Assembly (NCBI RefSeq): GCF_042920265.1
Contig: NZ_JBDQZI010000001.1
Location: 124,001 to 188,000 of the forward strand
DNA length: 64,000 nt
Direction of reading: 5' to 3'
Origin: Lysinibacillus_B sp042920265
GTDB lineage: Bacteria; Bacillota; Bacilli; Bacillales_A; Planococcaceae
The notes under the pieces are model-generated. The model did not search any database and was not told where the DNA came from. It was given only the letters and a program-made list of their open reading frames with translations. Positions 52,309-61,615 of the stretch are shown here, in pieces. Position 1 is the first letter of the stretch. Each line of letters opens with the position of its first letter. The translations under genes were made by a program, and so were the position numbers.

Positions 52309-55300
52309 ATGTTCTTAAAACGACTTGAAGTAGTTGGCTTCAAATCTTTTGCGGAGCGTATTGGTATTGATTTCGTCCCCGGTGTTACGGCTGTTGTAGG
52401 TCCGAATGGTAGTGGGAAAAGTAATGTAACAGATGCAATTCGTTGGGTTTTAGGCGAGCAATCGGCAAAATCATTGCGTGGTTCAAAAATGGAAGATGTT
52501 ATTTTTGCTGGTAGTGAGTCTCGCAAACCACTCAATTTTGCGGAAGTAGCGCTAATTTTAGATAATACAGATGAACGAATCCCGATACCTTACACGGAAA
52601 TTAGTGTGACAAGACGTGTGTATCGTTCAGGTGATAGTGAGTATCTACTCAACAATCAACATTGTCGCCTGAAGGATATTACGGACTTGTTTATGGATTC
52701 GGGACTGGGTAAAGAGGCGTTTTCAATTATTTCCCAAGGTCGTGTAGATTCTATTTTAAATAGCCGACCAGATGATCGACGCCTTATTTTTGAAGAAGCA
52801 GCAGGTGTTTTAAAATATAAACAGCGCAAGAAAAAAGCCGAGCTCAAGCTTGCTGAAACAGAAGAAAATTTACATCGCGTCTTAGATATTTTACATGAAC
52901 TCGATAATCGTTTAGAGCCGCTTCAAATCCAAGCTTCTGCTGCTAAAGATTATGTCCGTATGAAGTCAGAGCTGAAAGATTTCGATATTTCGCTTATTGT
53001 CCATGACTTAACGGCATGTGAAGCACAATTAAAAGCTTTACAAGATGAATTAGCTGACCTTGAAGCAAATGAATTACTACATGCTGGTGAAATGACAATG
53101 CTTGAAAAAAGTTTGCGCCAAGTACGAGCAGAGTTAAAAACGCTTGACAGTCATTTAGATACGTCTCAGGAAAATTTAGTAGAAGCAACGGCTGAAGTGG
53201 AACGCTGGGATGGACGAAAAGCGCTCATGCATGAAAAACGTTCAAATGCAGAAAAGCATTTGAAACAATTGGAAGCACAATTCGTTGTATCGCAACAGGA
53301 AGCAAAGAAGCAAGCGTTAAACAAATCAGAGAAAATGGTGCTATTTGCGGAAAAGCAAAAAGAGGTTAGTTCACTTCGTCAAGCGATTAAACAGTTGGAA
53401 CAAGCATTAACACGCTCAGCTTCTGAAATCGAAGAAGAAATTGACGTATATAAACATCAATATATCGATTTGTTAAATGAAGAAGCCACGATTAAAAATG
53501 AATTAAAGCATATAAATCAGCAATTACAACAACAACAAGAAACAGCTGAACGTATGACAGATCGCTCAGCGGAAATGCAAAAAGAGTTAACGCGTGTCAT
53601 GGCTGAAAAGGAAGTGATTGCTGAGCGATTAGTGAATCTTCAACAACAGTTAAAAGACAAGCTTGCGTTACATGAAGGGATGCAAGGTTCGTTACAGCAG
53701 CTAACAGTTCAACTGGATGAGAAGCAAGATTTACTGTATAAAGCGTATCAGCATCAGCAACAGTTAAAAGCGCGTCGTGAAACATTAGAAGAATTAGAAG
53801 CGGATTTCTCGGGCTTCTTCCAAGGTGTAAAAGAAGTACTGCTGGCACGAGATAGAGGAGAGCTGTTAGGGATTGAAGGTGCTGTGGCGGAACTTGTTCA
53901 AGTAACAGGACAATATTCGCAAGCAATTGAAACAGCACTAGGCGCAGCGAGCCAACATATTGTAACGCAAAACGAACAATATGCACAGCAAGCAATTAAT
54001 TGGTTAAAACAAAAACGTGCAGGGCGAGCTACTTTCTTACCAAAAACGGTGATGAAATCACGCCGCTTAAGCGATGCACAAATTTCTGCTGTCTCCAGTC
54101 ATCCTGCCTTTGTCAATATGGCGTATAATCTTGTGACTTTTGATGAATCGAATCGCTCGATTGTTGAAAATTTACTTGGGAATGTACTGGTTGCTTCGCA
54201 TTTAGAAGGTGCTAGCCAAATGGCGCGATTACTTGGCTTTAAGTATCGTGTCGTGACACTTGATGGCGATATTGTAAATGCAGGTGGTTCATTAACAGGT
54301 GGATCAGTCAAACAGCAAACATCCTTATTTACACGGAAGGCAGAACTAGATACATTATCGGCAAAAATTGCTGAACTGGAGCATTCCATTCAATCGGCTG
54401 AGCGTACAGTAACCGTTGAAAAAGAAAAGGTAGCAAACTTACGCCAAGATTTAGAAGAAGTACGTTTACTTGTAGAAGAGTTACGGGCACAAGAGCAGAA
54501 GCACAACACAATCTTATTTGAGCTAGATATGCAAGAAAAGAACTTAACTACGAGTGTTACACTTGCTACAAGTGAGCAAACGTCTATGGTCACGCGTGGG
54601 CAAACGCTTGCTGAACAAAAAGCACAAGCAGAGGTACGTCTTGCTGAATTAGCAACAGAGCTTACTGAAATTAATGAATTAGTAGAGCAATTAACATTGG
54701 CCAAAGCGCAAGGCGATACGCAAAAGGATGTACTCCGTGATGAAATAGGAGAAAAGCGCTCGCAACTTGCCGTAGCACAAGAACAGCTTTCACAAGTTCA
54801 GATTGCAATCGCGGATATGGATCTTCAAATGGCTAAAACAAATGAAACAATCGAAAAGATTTCCCAGGAAATCGAGTGGTTCCATTCAGATGCTGACGCC
54901 AATGGTCCTACAATGGAAGAAATTGAGCAAGCGATCATCGATTGGGGAGCAAAACGTGAATCATTACTGACAATGATTACGGAAAAGAAAGAACAAAAGG
55001 ACGAATTACAGCGAAAGCTTGCTGCTATCGAAGAAGATTTAAAAGAGAAGCAACGTATTCACAAAAGCTTTATGGAAGCGATTAATACGTTATCGATTAA
55101 ACGAAGTCGACTACAATATGAGCAAGGGAACTTCATCGCGCAGCTCAAAGAAAACTATGAACTTGATTTTGAGGCGGCGAAGGAACTGGCAGAAGCAATT
55201 GACGATGTCGCGCAAGTCCGCCGAAAAGTCAAATTACTGAAGCAATCGATCGAGGAGTTAGGCCCTGTTAACTTAACCGCGATCGATGAATTTGAGCGTG

Positions 55301-55881
55301 TGCAGGAGCGGCATGCCTTTTTATCTGAGCAACGTAGTGATTTATTAGCAGCGAAAGAAACACTGCATGAAGCCATTAAAGAAATGGATGCAGAAATGAC
55401 TGCTCGCTTTAGTGAAACATTTACAAATGTAAAAGTGCAATTTAAAGCGGTGTTCCGTGAATTGTTTGGGGGAGGGCAGGCGGATTTAGTATTAGTTGAC
55501 CCTGACAATTTACTAGAAACGGGCATTGAGATTGTTGCACAACCCCCTGGGAAGAAATTGCAAAGCTTGAGTTTACTATCAGGTGGGGAACGCGCTTTAA
55601 CGGCGATTGCCTTATTATTTGCGATTTTAAATACACGTCCAGTACCGTTCTGTATTTTAGACGAAGTAGAGGCAGCGCTGGATGAATCCAATGTCATTCG
55701 TTATAGTCAATATTTAAAGAAATTTAGTAAAGAAACACAATTCATCGTCATTACACATCGTAAAGGGACGATGGAAGGTGCAGATGTTTTATATGGCATT
55801 ACAATGCAAGAATCAGGTGTATCGAAGCTTGTTTCGGTCAAGCTTGAAGAGGAAGAAGTGCCAGTAGGTGAAGGAGTGTAG
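52309..55881 (+). CDS. smc: Chromosome segregation ATPase SMC
   Basis: Condensin ATPase loaded at parS by ParB. The 1190-residue product has Walker A GPNGSGKSN (about 32-40), two long coiled coils around a hinge (about 515-680, with GGSLTGGS), the ABC signature LSGGERALTA (about 1091-1100), and Walker B FCILDEVEAALD. Ribosome site AAGGAGGAG spans the rnc stop. Confidence 0.98.
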   Translation: MFLKRLEVVGFKSFAERIGIDFVPGVTAVVGPNGSGKSNVTDAIRWVLGEQSAKSLRGSKMEDVIFAGSESRKPLNFAEVALILDNTDERIPIPYTEISVTRRVYRSGDSEYLLNNQHCRLKDITDLFMDSGLGKEAFSIISQGRVDSILNSRPDDRRLIFEEAAGVLKYKQRKKKAELKLAETEENLHRVLDILHELDNRLEPLQIQASAAKDYVRMKSELKDFDISLIVHDLTACEAQLKALQDELADLEANELLHAGEMTMLEKSLRQVRAELKTLDSHLDTSQENLVEATAEVERWDGRKALMHEKRSNAEKHLKQLEAQFVVSQQEAKKQALNKSEKMVLFAEKQKEVSSLRQAIKQLEQALTRSASEIEEEIDVYKHQYIDLLNEEATIKNELKHINQQLQQQQETAERMTDRSAEMQKELTRVMAEKEVIAERLVNLQQQLKDKLALHEGMQGSLQQLTVQLDEKQDLLYKAYQHQQQLKARRETLEELEADFSGFFQGVKEVLLARDRGELLGIEGAVAELVQVTGQYSQAIETALGAASQHIVTQNEQYAQQAINWLKQKRAGRATFLPKTVMKSRRLSDAQISAVSSHPAFVNMAYNLVTFDESNRSIVENLLGNVLVASHLEGASQMARLLGFKYRVVTLDGDIVNAGGSLTGGSVKQQTSLFTRKAELDTLSAKIAELEHSIQSAERTVTVEKEKVANLRQDLEEVRLLVEELRAQEQKHNTILFELDMQEKNLTTSVTLATSEQTSMVTRGQTLAEQKAQAEVRLAELATELTEINELVEQLTLAKAQGDTQKDVLRDEIGEKRSQLAVAQEQLSQVQIAIADMDLQMAKTNETIEKISQEIEWFHSDADANGPTMEEIEQAIIDWGAKRESLLTMITEKKEQKDELQRKLAAIEEDLKEKQRIHKSFMEAINTLSIKRSRLQYEQGNFIAQLKENYELDFEAAKELAEAIDDVAQVRRKVKLLKQSIEELGPVNLTAIDEFERVQERHAFLSEQRSDLLAAKETLHEAIKEMDAEMTARFSETFTNVKVQFKAVFRELFGGGQADLVLVDPDNLLETGIEIVAQPPGKKLQSLSLLSGGERALTAIALLFAILNTRPVPFCILDEVEAALDESNVIRYSQYLKKFSKETQFIVITHRKGTMEGADVLYGITMQESGVSKLVSVKLEEEEVPVGEGV

Positions 55882-55884
55882 GAA

Positions 55885-57114
55885 ATGAGCTTTTTTAAAC
55901 GTTTAAAAGAAAAGTTAATCGGTTCATCAGAAGAAGAAAAGGTAAAAGATGAACTCGCTGAACAGGAAGAGGCTAAGCAGGATGATCTAGTCGATGTGAA
56001 AGAAACAACGCTACAAGATGACGCAAAAGTAGAGGAACCTGTAACAGTTGAGGAAGTAGAGCAGCCAACTGTAGAAGAAGAGCTACCACCAGTAGCAGAA
56101 CCGATTGCAGAAATAACGGAAGAAGTAACAGAAGAACAGAAAAAACCTTCCGCTTGGTCTATTACACAAAAGTTTAAAGCGGGTTTAGCGAAAACACGTG
56201 ACTCATTTACATCAAAAGTAAACGATCTTGTGGCGCGTTACCGCAAAGTAGATGAAGACTTCTTCGAGGAACTAGAAGACGTATTGTTACAAGCGGACGT
56301 TGGCTTTGAAACGGTCATGGAGTTAATGGACAAGTTGCGTTTTGAAGTACAACGTAAAAATATTAAAGATACAGAAGGCATTCAAACGATTATTTCAGAA
56401 AAGCTTGTGGAAATTTATGAGGCGGGCGAAGAAAATTTAACTGAATTAAATGTACAACCAAACGGGGAACTCACGGTTATTTTATTCGTTGGGGTGAATG
56501 GCGTTGGTAAAACGACAACCATTGGTAAGCTCGCACACCGCCTAAAATCAGAAGGTAAAACCGTGATGCTTGCTGCAGGTGATACATTCCGTGCAGGTGC
56601 AATTGATCAGCTTCAAGTATGGGGCGACCGAGTAGGTTGTGAAGTGATTAAACAATCAGAAGGGTCAGATCCGGCGGCAGTGATGTACGATGCGATTCGC
56701 GCGGCGAAAAATCGTAATGCGGATGTGTTAATTTGTGATACAGCAGGACGATTACAAAATAAGGTCAACTTAATGAACGAGCTTGAAAAAGTACACCGTG
56801 TCATTTCACGTGAAGTACCAAATGCACCACATGAAGTATTATTAGCACTTGATGCCACAACAGGTCAAAATGCATTAGTACAGGCGCAAATGTTCAAAGA
56901 GGCAACGAACGTAACAGGTATTGTCTTAACGAAGCTAGACGGCACAGCAAAAGGTGGTATCGTTCTTGCGATTCGTAACAAATTACACATTCCAGTGAAA
57001 TTTGTCGGTCTCGGGGAGAAAATGGACGACCTACAACCATTTGATGCAGAACGCTATGTATACGGTTTATTTGCAGAAGGCTTAGAAAAAGAACTAGAAA
57101 AAATAGAAGACTAA
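55885..57114 (+). CDS. ftsY: Signal recognition particle receptor FtsY
   Basis: GTPase that docks SRP-ribosome complexes at the membrane. The 409-residue product has a short basic N-terminus, an acidic Glu-rich A region of about 75 residues (12-88), and the NG domain with GVNGVGKTTTIGKLA (about 203-217), DTAGR and TKLDGTAKGG. It is longer than the 329-residue B. subtilis protein because of the acidic region. Confidence 0.97.
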   Translation: MSFFKRLKEKLIGSSEEEKVKDELAEQEEAKQDDLVDVKETTLQDDAKVEEPVTVEEVEQPTVEEELPPVAEPIAEITEEVTEEQKKPSAWSITQKFKAGLAKTRDSFTSKVNDLVARYRKVDEDFFEELEDVLLQADVGFETVMELMDKLRFEVQRKNIKDTEGIQTIISEKLVEIYEAGEENLTELNVQPNGELTVILFVGVNGVGKTTTIGKLAHRLKSEGKTVMLAAGDTFRAGAIDQLQVWGDRVGCEVIKQSEGSDPAAVMYDAIRAAKNRNADVLICDTAGRLQNKVNLMNELEKVHRVISREVPNAPHEVLLALDATTGQNALVQAQMFKEATNVTGIVLTKLDGTAKGGIVLAIRNKLHIPVKFVGLGEKMDDLQPFDAERYVYGLFAEGLEKELEKIED

Positions 57115-57116
57115 TC

Positions 57117-57152
57117 AAAAGTGGCTCAGAAATAATTCTGGGTCACTTTTTT
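57117..57152 (+). terminator. Terminator of rnc-smc-ftsY
   Basis: AAAAGTG and CACTTTT enclose CAGAA / TTCTG, with T tract, directly after the ftsY stop. Confidence 0.9.
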
Positions 57153-57223
57153 CATTTACTAGCTTCATAATAAGCAAAAGTCTATTTTAAAAATACCATT
57201 TAAATGGTAAAAGGTGTTTATTA

Positions 57224-57670
57224 TAGCCTCCGCGCTTTGCCACAGCCTACACAGGAGCTAAAACAGGCGTGGCCTGTTTGGATCTCCTGTTTCTGCTCCT
57301 GACGCTACGCTTTCGTCGCAAAGAGAATCTTGGCTCCTGTGGCTATGGCGCGCTACGGCAAAAAGTGAATACTTCTCAATATGCTAAAAAGTATTCTCCT
57401 TCTCTAAAAGAAATCATTTTCTTTCTATTTGCACATATCGTTGCCTAGCCCCTGTAATCTATGGGGAGATTTATTGCTTTTTAGCAACACATTTTTTATT
57501 GAACAACAGTTGCTTGTAGCGGAGGCACGAGACTCCTACGGGAAAAGCGAGACAATCAAGACCCCGCAGGCGCGAAGGATGAGCGACGAGGAGGCTTGAT
57601 CTCGCCCGTGGAAAGCGAGTGCCGGAGCGGAAAGCAACGGTTACTCAAATGGTAATATATTTATGTGTTT
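57224..57670 (-). repeat. Intergenic repeat R3 (full length, inverted relative to R2)
   Basis: Near match of 24890-25336 read on the minus strand, with the same 447-base length and modules. It adds a closer match to R1 in the AT-rich middle (ACAGGGGCTAGG...ACGATATGTGC). It separates ftsY from the ylxM-ffh unit. No gene is supported inside it. Confidence 0.92.
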
Positions 57671-57763
57671 ACTCATTATGAGTTACTAGTATAAACATAA
57701 ACCAAGCGCTTAACAGCAAAATCAAATTGCAAAAATTCTACTATAATCTGCAAGTAAATTCCC

Positions 57764-57793
57764 TTGACACTTCCCCTTAAAAAGCTATATGAT
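57764..57793 (+). promoter_or_regulatory. SigA promoter of ylxM-ffh
   Basis: TTGACA (57764-57769), 18 bases, TATGAT (57788-57793). Confidence 0.85.
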
Positions 57794-57825
57794 ACAGTAG
57801 AATAAATATGAATGGAGAGATGAAA

Positions 57826-58161
57826 ATGCTACTTGAAAAGACAACACGCATGAATTTTCTCTTCGACTTTTATCAAGCGTTATTAACAGAAAAGCAGCGT
57901 AGTTATATGGAGCTTTATTACTTAGATGATCATTCACTCGGTGAAATTGCGGAATCTTATGAAATATCTCGCCAAGCGGTGTATGATAACATTCGCCGTA
58001 CAGAAGCTATGCTTGAGGAATATGAAGATAAATTACGCTTATTAGAAAAATTTCAGCAACGCCAGCGTATGTTACAGCAGCTGACGGTAGCCATTCAAGA
58101 CGATGATGCGACGTTAGAAGCGCGTCTTGCGTTAATTGAACAACTGAAGGAATCGGATTAG
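57826..58161 (+). CDS. ylxM: YlxM, SRP-associated helix-turn-helix protein
   Basis: Small DNA-binding-like protein encoded before ffh in Firmicutes and reported to influence SRP activity. The 111-residue product has LEKTTRMNFLFDFYQ at the start and a sigma-70 region 4-like helix-turn-helix, SLGEIAESYEISRQAVYDNI (about 38-57). The ATG at 57826 is chosen because GGAGAG precedes it and relatives begin MxLEKT; an ATG 18 bases upstream is in frame. Confidence 0.93.
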   Translation: MLLEKTTRMNFLFDFYQALLTEKQRSYMELYYLDDHSLGEIAESYEISRQAVYDNIRRTEAMLEEYEDKLRLLEKFQQRQRMLQQLTVAIQDDDATLEARLALIEQLKESD

Positions 58162-58173
58162 GAGGCGAACAAT

Positions 58174-59532
58174 TTGGCATTTGAAGGTTTAGCAGAGCGA
58201 CTCCAAGGAACCATTCAAAAAATTAAAGGTAAAGGGAAAGTAACTGAACAAGACGTAAAAGAAATGATGCGTGAAGTACGGTTTGCTTTAATTGAGGCCG
58301 ATGTTAACTTAAAAGTCGTAAAAGAATTCGTCAAAAAAGTAAGTGAACGTGCAGTTGGTATCGATGTGATGAAATCGTTAACACCAGGTCAACAAGTCAT
58401 TAAAATCGTACAAGATGAGCTGACAGCCTTAATGGGTGGAGAACAAAGCCCGATTAAATTTAATAATCGACCACCGACAGTCATTATGATGGTCGGCTTA
58501 CAAGGTGCTGGTAAAACGACAACAACAGGTAAGCTAGCGAACGTATTACGTAGAAAATACAATAAAAAGCCGCTGTTAGTAGCTGCTGACGTATACCGTC
58601 CAGCGGCTGTAAACCAGCTTCAAACACTTGGGAAGCAGCTTTCTATCCCTGTATTTGCTCTTGGAACAGATATTTCGCCAGTCGAAATTGCACGTCAAGC
58701 CATTGAGCATGCAAAGGAAGAACATCACGATGTGGTTATCATCGATACAGCAGGTCGTTTACATATCGATGAGGCACTCATGCAAGAGTTAAAAGATATT
58801 CGTGCATTAAAAGAGCCCGATGAAGTATTCCTTGTTGTCGATGCGATGACAGGTCAAGATGCGGTAAACGTAGCGCAAAGCTTCAATGAGGCAGTCGGTA
58901 TTACGGGCGTTGTGTTGACGAAACTTGACGGTGATACACGTGGTGGTGCTGCATTATCGATTCGTTCCGTGACGGAGAAGCCAATTAAATTCGTCGGTAT
59001 GGGAGAGAAAATGGACGCGCTGGAGCCGTTCCACCCAGAACGTATGGCCTCTCGTATTCTTGGGATGGGTGATGTGCTTTCATTAATCGAAAAAGCACAA
59101 GCACAAGTGGACATGGATAAAGCGAAAGAGCTGGAAGAAAAGTTCATGACACAAACCTTTACGTTTGATGACTTTGTCGAGCAGCTACAAGCTGTGAAAA
59201 AGATGGGACCTTTAGATGAGTTGTTAAAAATGCTTCCAGGCGCAAACAAAATTAAAGGTTTAGATAATGTTAAAGTAGATGAAAAGCAAATGGGGCGCAT
59301 TGAGGCCATTATTTACTCGATGACACCTGCTGAAAAAACAAACCCTGATTTAATTAATGCAAGTCGTAAAAAGCGTATTGCAAATGGTTCAGGTACGACG
59401 ATTCAAGAAGTAAACCGCTTATTAAAGCAGTTTGAAGAAATGAAAAAAATGATGAAACAAATGACAGGTATGGCACAAGGAAAAGGCAAGAAAAAGATGA
59501 AATTACCTGGCTTTGATTCATTGTTTAAATAA
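58174..59532 (+). CDS. ffh: Signal recognition particle protein Ffh (SRP54)
   Basis: Binds signal sequences through its methionine-rich M domain and the 4.5S/scRNA. The 452-residue product has an NG domain with GLQGAGKTTTTGKLA (about 108-122), DTAGRLHID and TKLDGDTRGG. The M domain starts at about 300 and has many Met residues near the end. TTG start behind TAGGAGG. The partner FtsY is encoded just upstream of the repeat. Confidence 0.98.
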   Translation: MAFEGLAERLQGTIQKIKGKGKVTEQDVKEMMREVRFALIEADVNLKVVKEFVKKVSERAVGIDVMKSLTPGQQVIKIVQDELTALMGGEQSPIKFNNRPPTVIMMVGLQGAGKTTTTGKLANVLRRKYNKKPLLVAADVYRPAAVNQLQTLGKQLSIPVFALGTDISPVEIARQAIEHAKEEHHDVVIIDTAGRLHIDEALMQELKDIRALKEPDEVFLVVDAMTGQDAVNVAQSFNEAVGITGVVLTKLDGDTRGGAALSIRSVTEKPIKFVGMGEKMDALEPFHPERMASRILGMGDVLSLIEKAQAQVDMDKAKELEEKFMTQTFTFDDFVEQLQAVKKMGPLDELLKMLPGANKIKGLDNVKVDEKQMGRIEAIIYSMTPAEKTNPDLINASRKKRIANGSGTTIQEVNRLLKQFEEMKKMMKQMTGMAQGKGKKKMKLPGFDSLFK

Positions 59533-59557
59533 AAATTTAGGTGTTAAGAAAAAACAC

Positions 59558-59586
59558 TTTACAAACTCAAGAGACATTGCTAATAT
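59558..59586 (+). promoter_or_regulatory. Promoter of rpsP-khpA-rimM-trmD
   Basis: TTTACA (59558-59563), 17 bases, TAATAT (59581-59586). Confidence 0.75.
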
Positions 59587-59623
59587 AATATCTTGTGTGA
59601 AACTTATTCGGAGGTGCTTATAA

Positions 59624-59896
59624 ATGGCAGTTAAAATTCGCTTAAAACGTATGGGAGCTAAAAAATCTCCTTTCTATCGTATCGTAGTAGCTGATGCTCG
59701 TTCACCACGTGACGGTCGTCAAATCGAAACAGTAGGTACTTACAACCCACTTACAGTTCCTGCTACAGTACAAATCGATGAAGAGAAAGCTCTTAAATGG
59801 TTAGCTGATGGTGCAAAACCATCTGATACTGTTCGTAACCTGTTCTCAGAACAAGGTATCATGGAGAAATTCCATAACCAAAAATTCAGTAAATAA
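59624..59896 (+). CDS. rpsP: 30S ribosomal protein S16
   Basis: 90-residue small-subunit protein: MAVKIRLKRMGAKKSPFYRI at the start and GTYNPL, DSVRNLFS-like SDTVRNLFS. Ribosome site CGGAGGTG. Leads the ribosome-maturation operon. Confidence 0.98.
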   Translation: MAVKIRLKRMGAKKSPFYRIVVADARSPRDGRQIETVGTYNPLTVPATVQIDEEKALKWLADGAKPSDTVRNLFSEQGIMEKFHNQKFSK

Positions 59897-59910
59897 TCGG
59901 AGGTATCTGT

Positions 59911-60144
59911 ATGCAACAGCTGATTGAAGCAATCGTGAAACCGTTAGTCGATTATCCCGATGATGTTCGTATTGAGACGGACGAAAATGATAATCGAATT
60001 GTTTATAAGCTTTTTGTTCATCCAGAGGATCGAGGGAAAGTCATAGGCAAGCAAGGTCGTGTCGCAAAAGCGATTCGCACAATTGTTTACTCAGCATCGA
60101 GCGGATACCATAAGAAAAAGACTTACGTCGATATATTGGATTAA
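59911..60144 (+). CDS. khpA: KhpA, KH-domain RNA-binding protein (YlqC)
   Basis: 77-residue single KH domain protein with the RNA-binding loop VIGKQGRVAKAIR (GxxG type, about 51-63). KhpA pairs with KhpB/Jag in Gram-positive bacteria and affects small RNAs and cell elongation in streptococci. Ribosome site CGGAGG. In B. subtilis ylqD would follow; here a short leader region precedes rimM. Confidence 0.95.
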   Translation: MQQLIEAIVKPLVDYPDDVRIETDENDNRIVYKLFVHPEDRGKVIGKQGRVAKAIRTIVYSASSGYHKKKTYVDILD

Positions 60145-60149
60145 AAAAA

Positions 60150-60171
60150 GGATATTCCGAAGCGAATATCC
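60150..60171 (-). terminator. Intrinsic terminator in antisense orientation after khpA
   Basis: GGATATTC / GAATATCC perfect 8-bp stem. Its T tract is on the minus strand (plus-strand A run 60143-60149), so it should stop transcription entering rpsP-khpA from the right on the minus strand. On the plus strand no T tract follows. No minus-strand gene is seen to its right. Confidence 0.6.
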
Positions 60172-60178
60172 GCACAAT

Positions 60179-60231
60179 AAAAAGAGGAGGAGGCGCGTAT
60201 GCTTTCTTCTCTTTTTCTATACAAGAGGTGA
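60179..60231 (+). promoter_or_regulatory. Hairpin leader with a 10-codon open frame before rimM
   Basis: AAAAAGAGGAG (60179-60189) pairs with CTTCTCTTTTT (60206-60216). The loop contains an ATG (60199) placed at normal distance from GAGGAGGAG. That frame encodes MLSSLFLYKR and ends TGA at 60229-60231, inside the rimM ribosome site and just before its start. It could act as a translated leader or partial attenuator (the 3' arm ends in five Ts). Confidence 0.4.
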
Positions 60232-60235
60232 TATG

Positions 60236-60754
60236 ATGGAATGGTTTAACGTAGGACGTATTGTGAATACGCATGGCATTCGCGGTGAGGTGCGTGTATT
60301 ATCTTCAACCGATTTTGAGGAAGTACGATTTGCACCAGGCAGTAAACTAGCGGTCTTTAAAAAGGATGAAAAGCGTCCGATTTGGGTAACAGTAGCAAGT
60401 GCACGTCGTCATAAAAACTTTATTTTATTAACGTTTGAAGGCTTAAATAACATTAATTTAGTGGAGCCTTTTAAAGAAGGTCTTTTAAAAGTGACGATGG
60501 ACCAACTAGAAGAAGATGAGCTAGCAGAAAATGAATATTACCATTTTGAAATTATGGACTGTGAAGTGTACTCAGAAGAGGGCGAACTCATCGGTGTTGT
60601 CACAGATATTTTACAAACAGGTGCTAATGATGTATGGGAGATTAAAGCAAAAGGCGGCAAAAAGCATTACATCCCGTATATTGAAGATGTTGTAAAAGAG
60701 ATTGATGTAGAAGAGAAAAAAATCATTATTCATGTAATGGAAGGCTTACTATAA
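60236..60754 (+). CDS. rimM: RimM, 16S rRNA processing factor
   Basis: 30S maturation factor that binds S19 and the 3' domain. The 172-residue product has the N-terminal RimM barrel (WFNVGRIVNTHGIRGEVRV) and a C-terminal PRC-barrel (GVVTDILQTGANDVWEIK, HYIPYIEDVV). The second of two adjacent ATGs is chosen, because AGAGGTG is five bases upstream. The stop overlaps trmD. Confidence 0.96.
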   Translation: MEWFNVGRIVNTHGIRGEVRVLSSTDFEEVRFAPGSKLAVFKKDEKRPIWVTVASARRHKNFILLTFEGLNNINLVEPFKEGLLKVTMDQLEEDELAENEYYHFEIMDCEVYSEEGELIGVVTDILQTGANDVWEIKAKGGKKHYIPYIEDVVKEIDVEEKKIIIHVMEGLL

Positions 60755-61488
60755 TGATGAAAATTCACGTATTAAGTTTATTTCCGGACATGTTTGAGGG
60801 CGTTTTCGGTGCATCCATTTTAAAGAAGGCGCAGGAAAAAGGAGCAGTTGAGTTAGCGGTAACGGATATTCGTGAGTTTAGTGGCAATAAGCATAAGCAA
60901 GTGGACGATTACCCGTACGGTGGTGGTGCGGGGATGGTATTAAAGCCAGAACCGATGTTTAATGCCGTCGAGACGATTACGGAAGGGCGCACACCGCGTG
61001 TTATTTTAATGTGTCCACAAGGAGAACGCTTTACGCAGAAGAAGGCCGAGGAGCTCGCGCAAGAGGAAGATTTAGTGTTCCTATGCGGACATTACGAAGG
61101 CTATGACGAGCGCATTCGTCAGCACCTTGTGACGGATGAGATTTCGATTGGCGATTTTGTCTTAACAGGTGGAGAATTACCTGCGATGACGGTGATTGAC
61201 GCGGTCGTACGCTTATTGCCGGGCGTATTAGGCCAGGCAGATTCGCATATTCAAGATTCATTCTCGACGGGTTTACTAGAGCACCCGCATTATACACGTC
61301 CTGCGGATTTCCGTGGCATGAAGGTGCCAGACGTATTAACGAGTGGTAACCATGCAAAAATTGAAGAATGGCGCCAAGAGCAATCGTTAAAACGTACGTT
61401 TGAGCGTCGTCCGGATTTATTCGAGGCGTTACAATTAACGCCGAAGCAACTGAAGGTTTTAGAGAAATTACAGCAAGAAAAAATGTAA
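60754..61488 (+). CDS. trmD: tRNA (guanine-37-N1)-methyltransferase
   Basis: Makes m1G37 in tRNAs reading CCN, CUN and CGG codons, preventing frameshifts. The 244-residue product has the knotted SPOUT fold with LCGHYEGYDERI (about 110-121), SIGDFVLTGGELPA, and PHYTRPADFRG. ATGATG at 60754 gives two possible starts. Confidence 0.97.
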   Translation: MMKIHVLSLFPDMFEGVFGASILKKAQEKGAVELAVTDIREFSGNKHKQVDDYPYGGGAGMVLKPEPMFNAVETITEGRTPRVILMCPQGERFTQKKAEELAQEEDLVFLCGHYEGYDERIRQHLVTDEISIGDFVLTGGELPAMTVIDAVVRLLPGVLGQADSHIQDSFSTGLLEHPHYTRPADFRGMKVPDVLTSGNHAKIEEWRQEQSLKRTFERRPDLFEALQLTPKQLKVLEKLQQEKM

Positions 61489-61498
61489 GCAAAACTAC

Positions 61499-61527
61499 TT
61501 GACACTTATAATGCAGTGTGATAGACT
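61499..61527 (+). promoter_or_regulatory. Promoter of rplS
   Basis: TTGACA (61499-61504), 17 bases, TAGACT (61522-61527) with a preceding TGA (extended -10). Confidence 0.85.
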
Positions 61528-61529
61528 TC

Positions 61530-61612
61530 AATTTGTGCAAAATGCACTGAATTACGGTGTTCCGCTGTGGCCAACTATGAGCGTGCAAGAGCATCTGTCT
61601 AAGGAGAGAAAC
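61530..61612 (+). ncRNA. L19 leader (ribosomal protein autoregulatory leader)
   Basis: The roughly 85-base leader of rplS is of the type described as L19 leader in Bacillales: GCAAAATGCACTG, GTGTTCCGCTGTGGCC and GAGCATCTGTCTAAGGAGAG segments before the start. L19 is expected to bind it and shut off its own synthesis. Recognised by position, length and motif memory; a covariance-model scan would settle it. Confidence 0.65.
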
Positions 61613-61615
61613 GAA

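Noticed and set aside
55155..55697. Minus-strand frame of 180 codons opposite smc
   Set aside because: Shadow of the conserved smc C-terminal region; composition unlike a protein.
61499..61615. Upstream extension of rplS coding sequence
   Set aside because: The frame is open, but it overlaps promoter and L19 leader, and the family start is at 61616.
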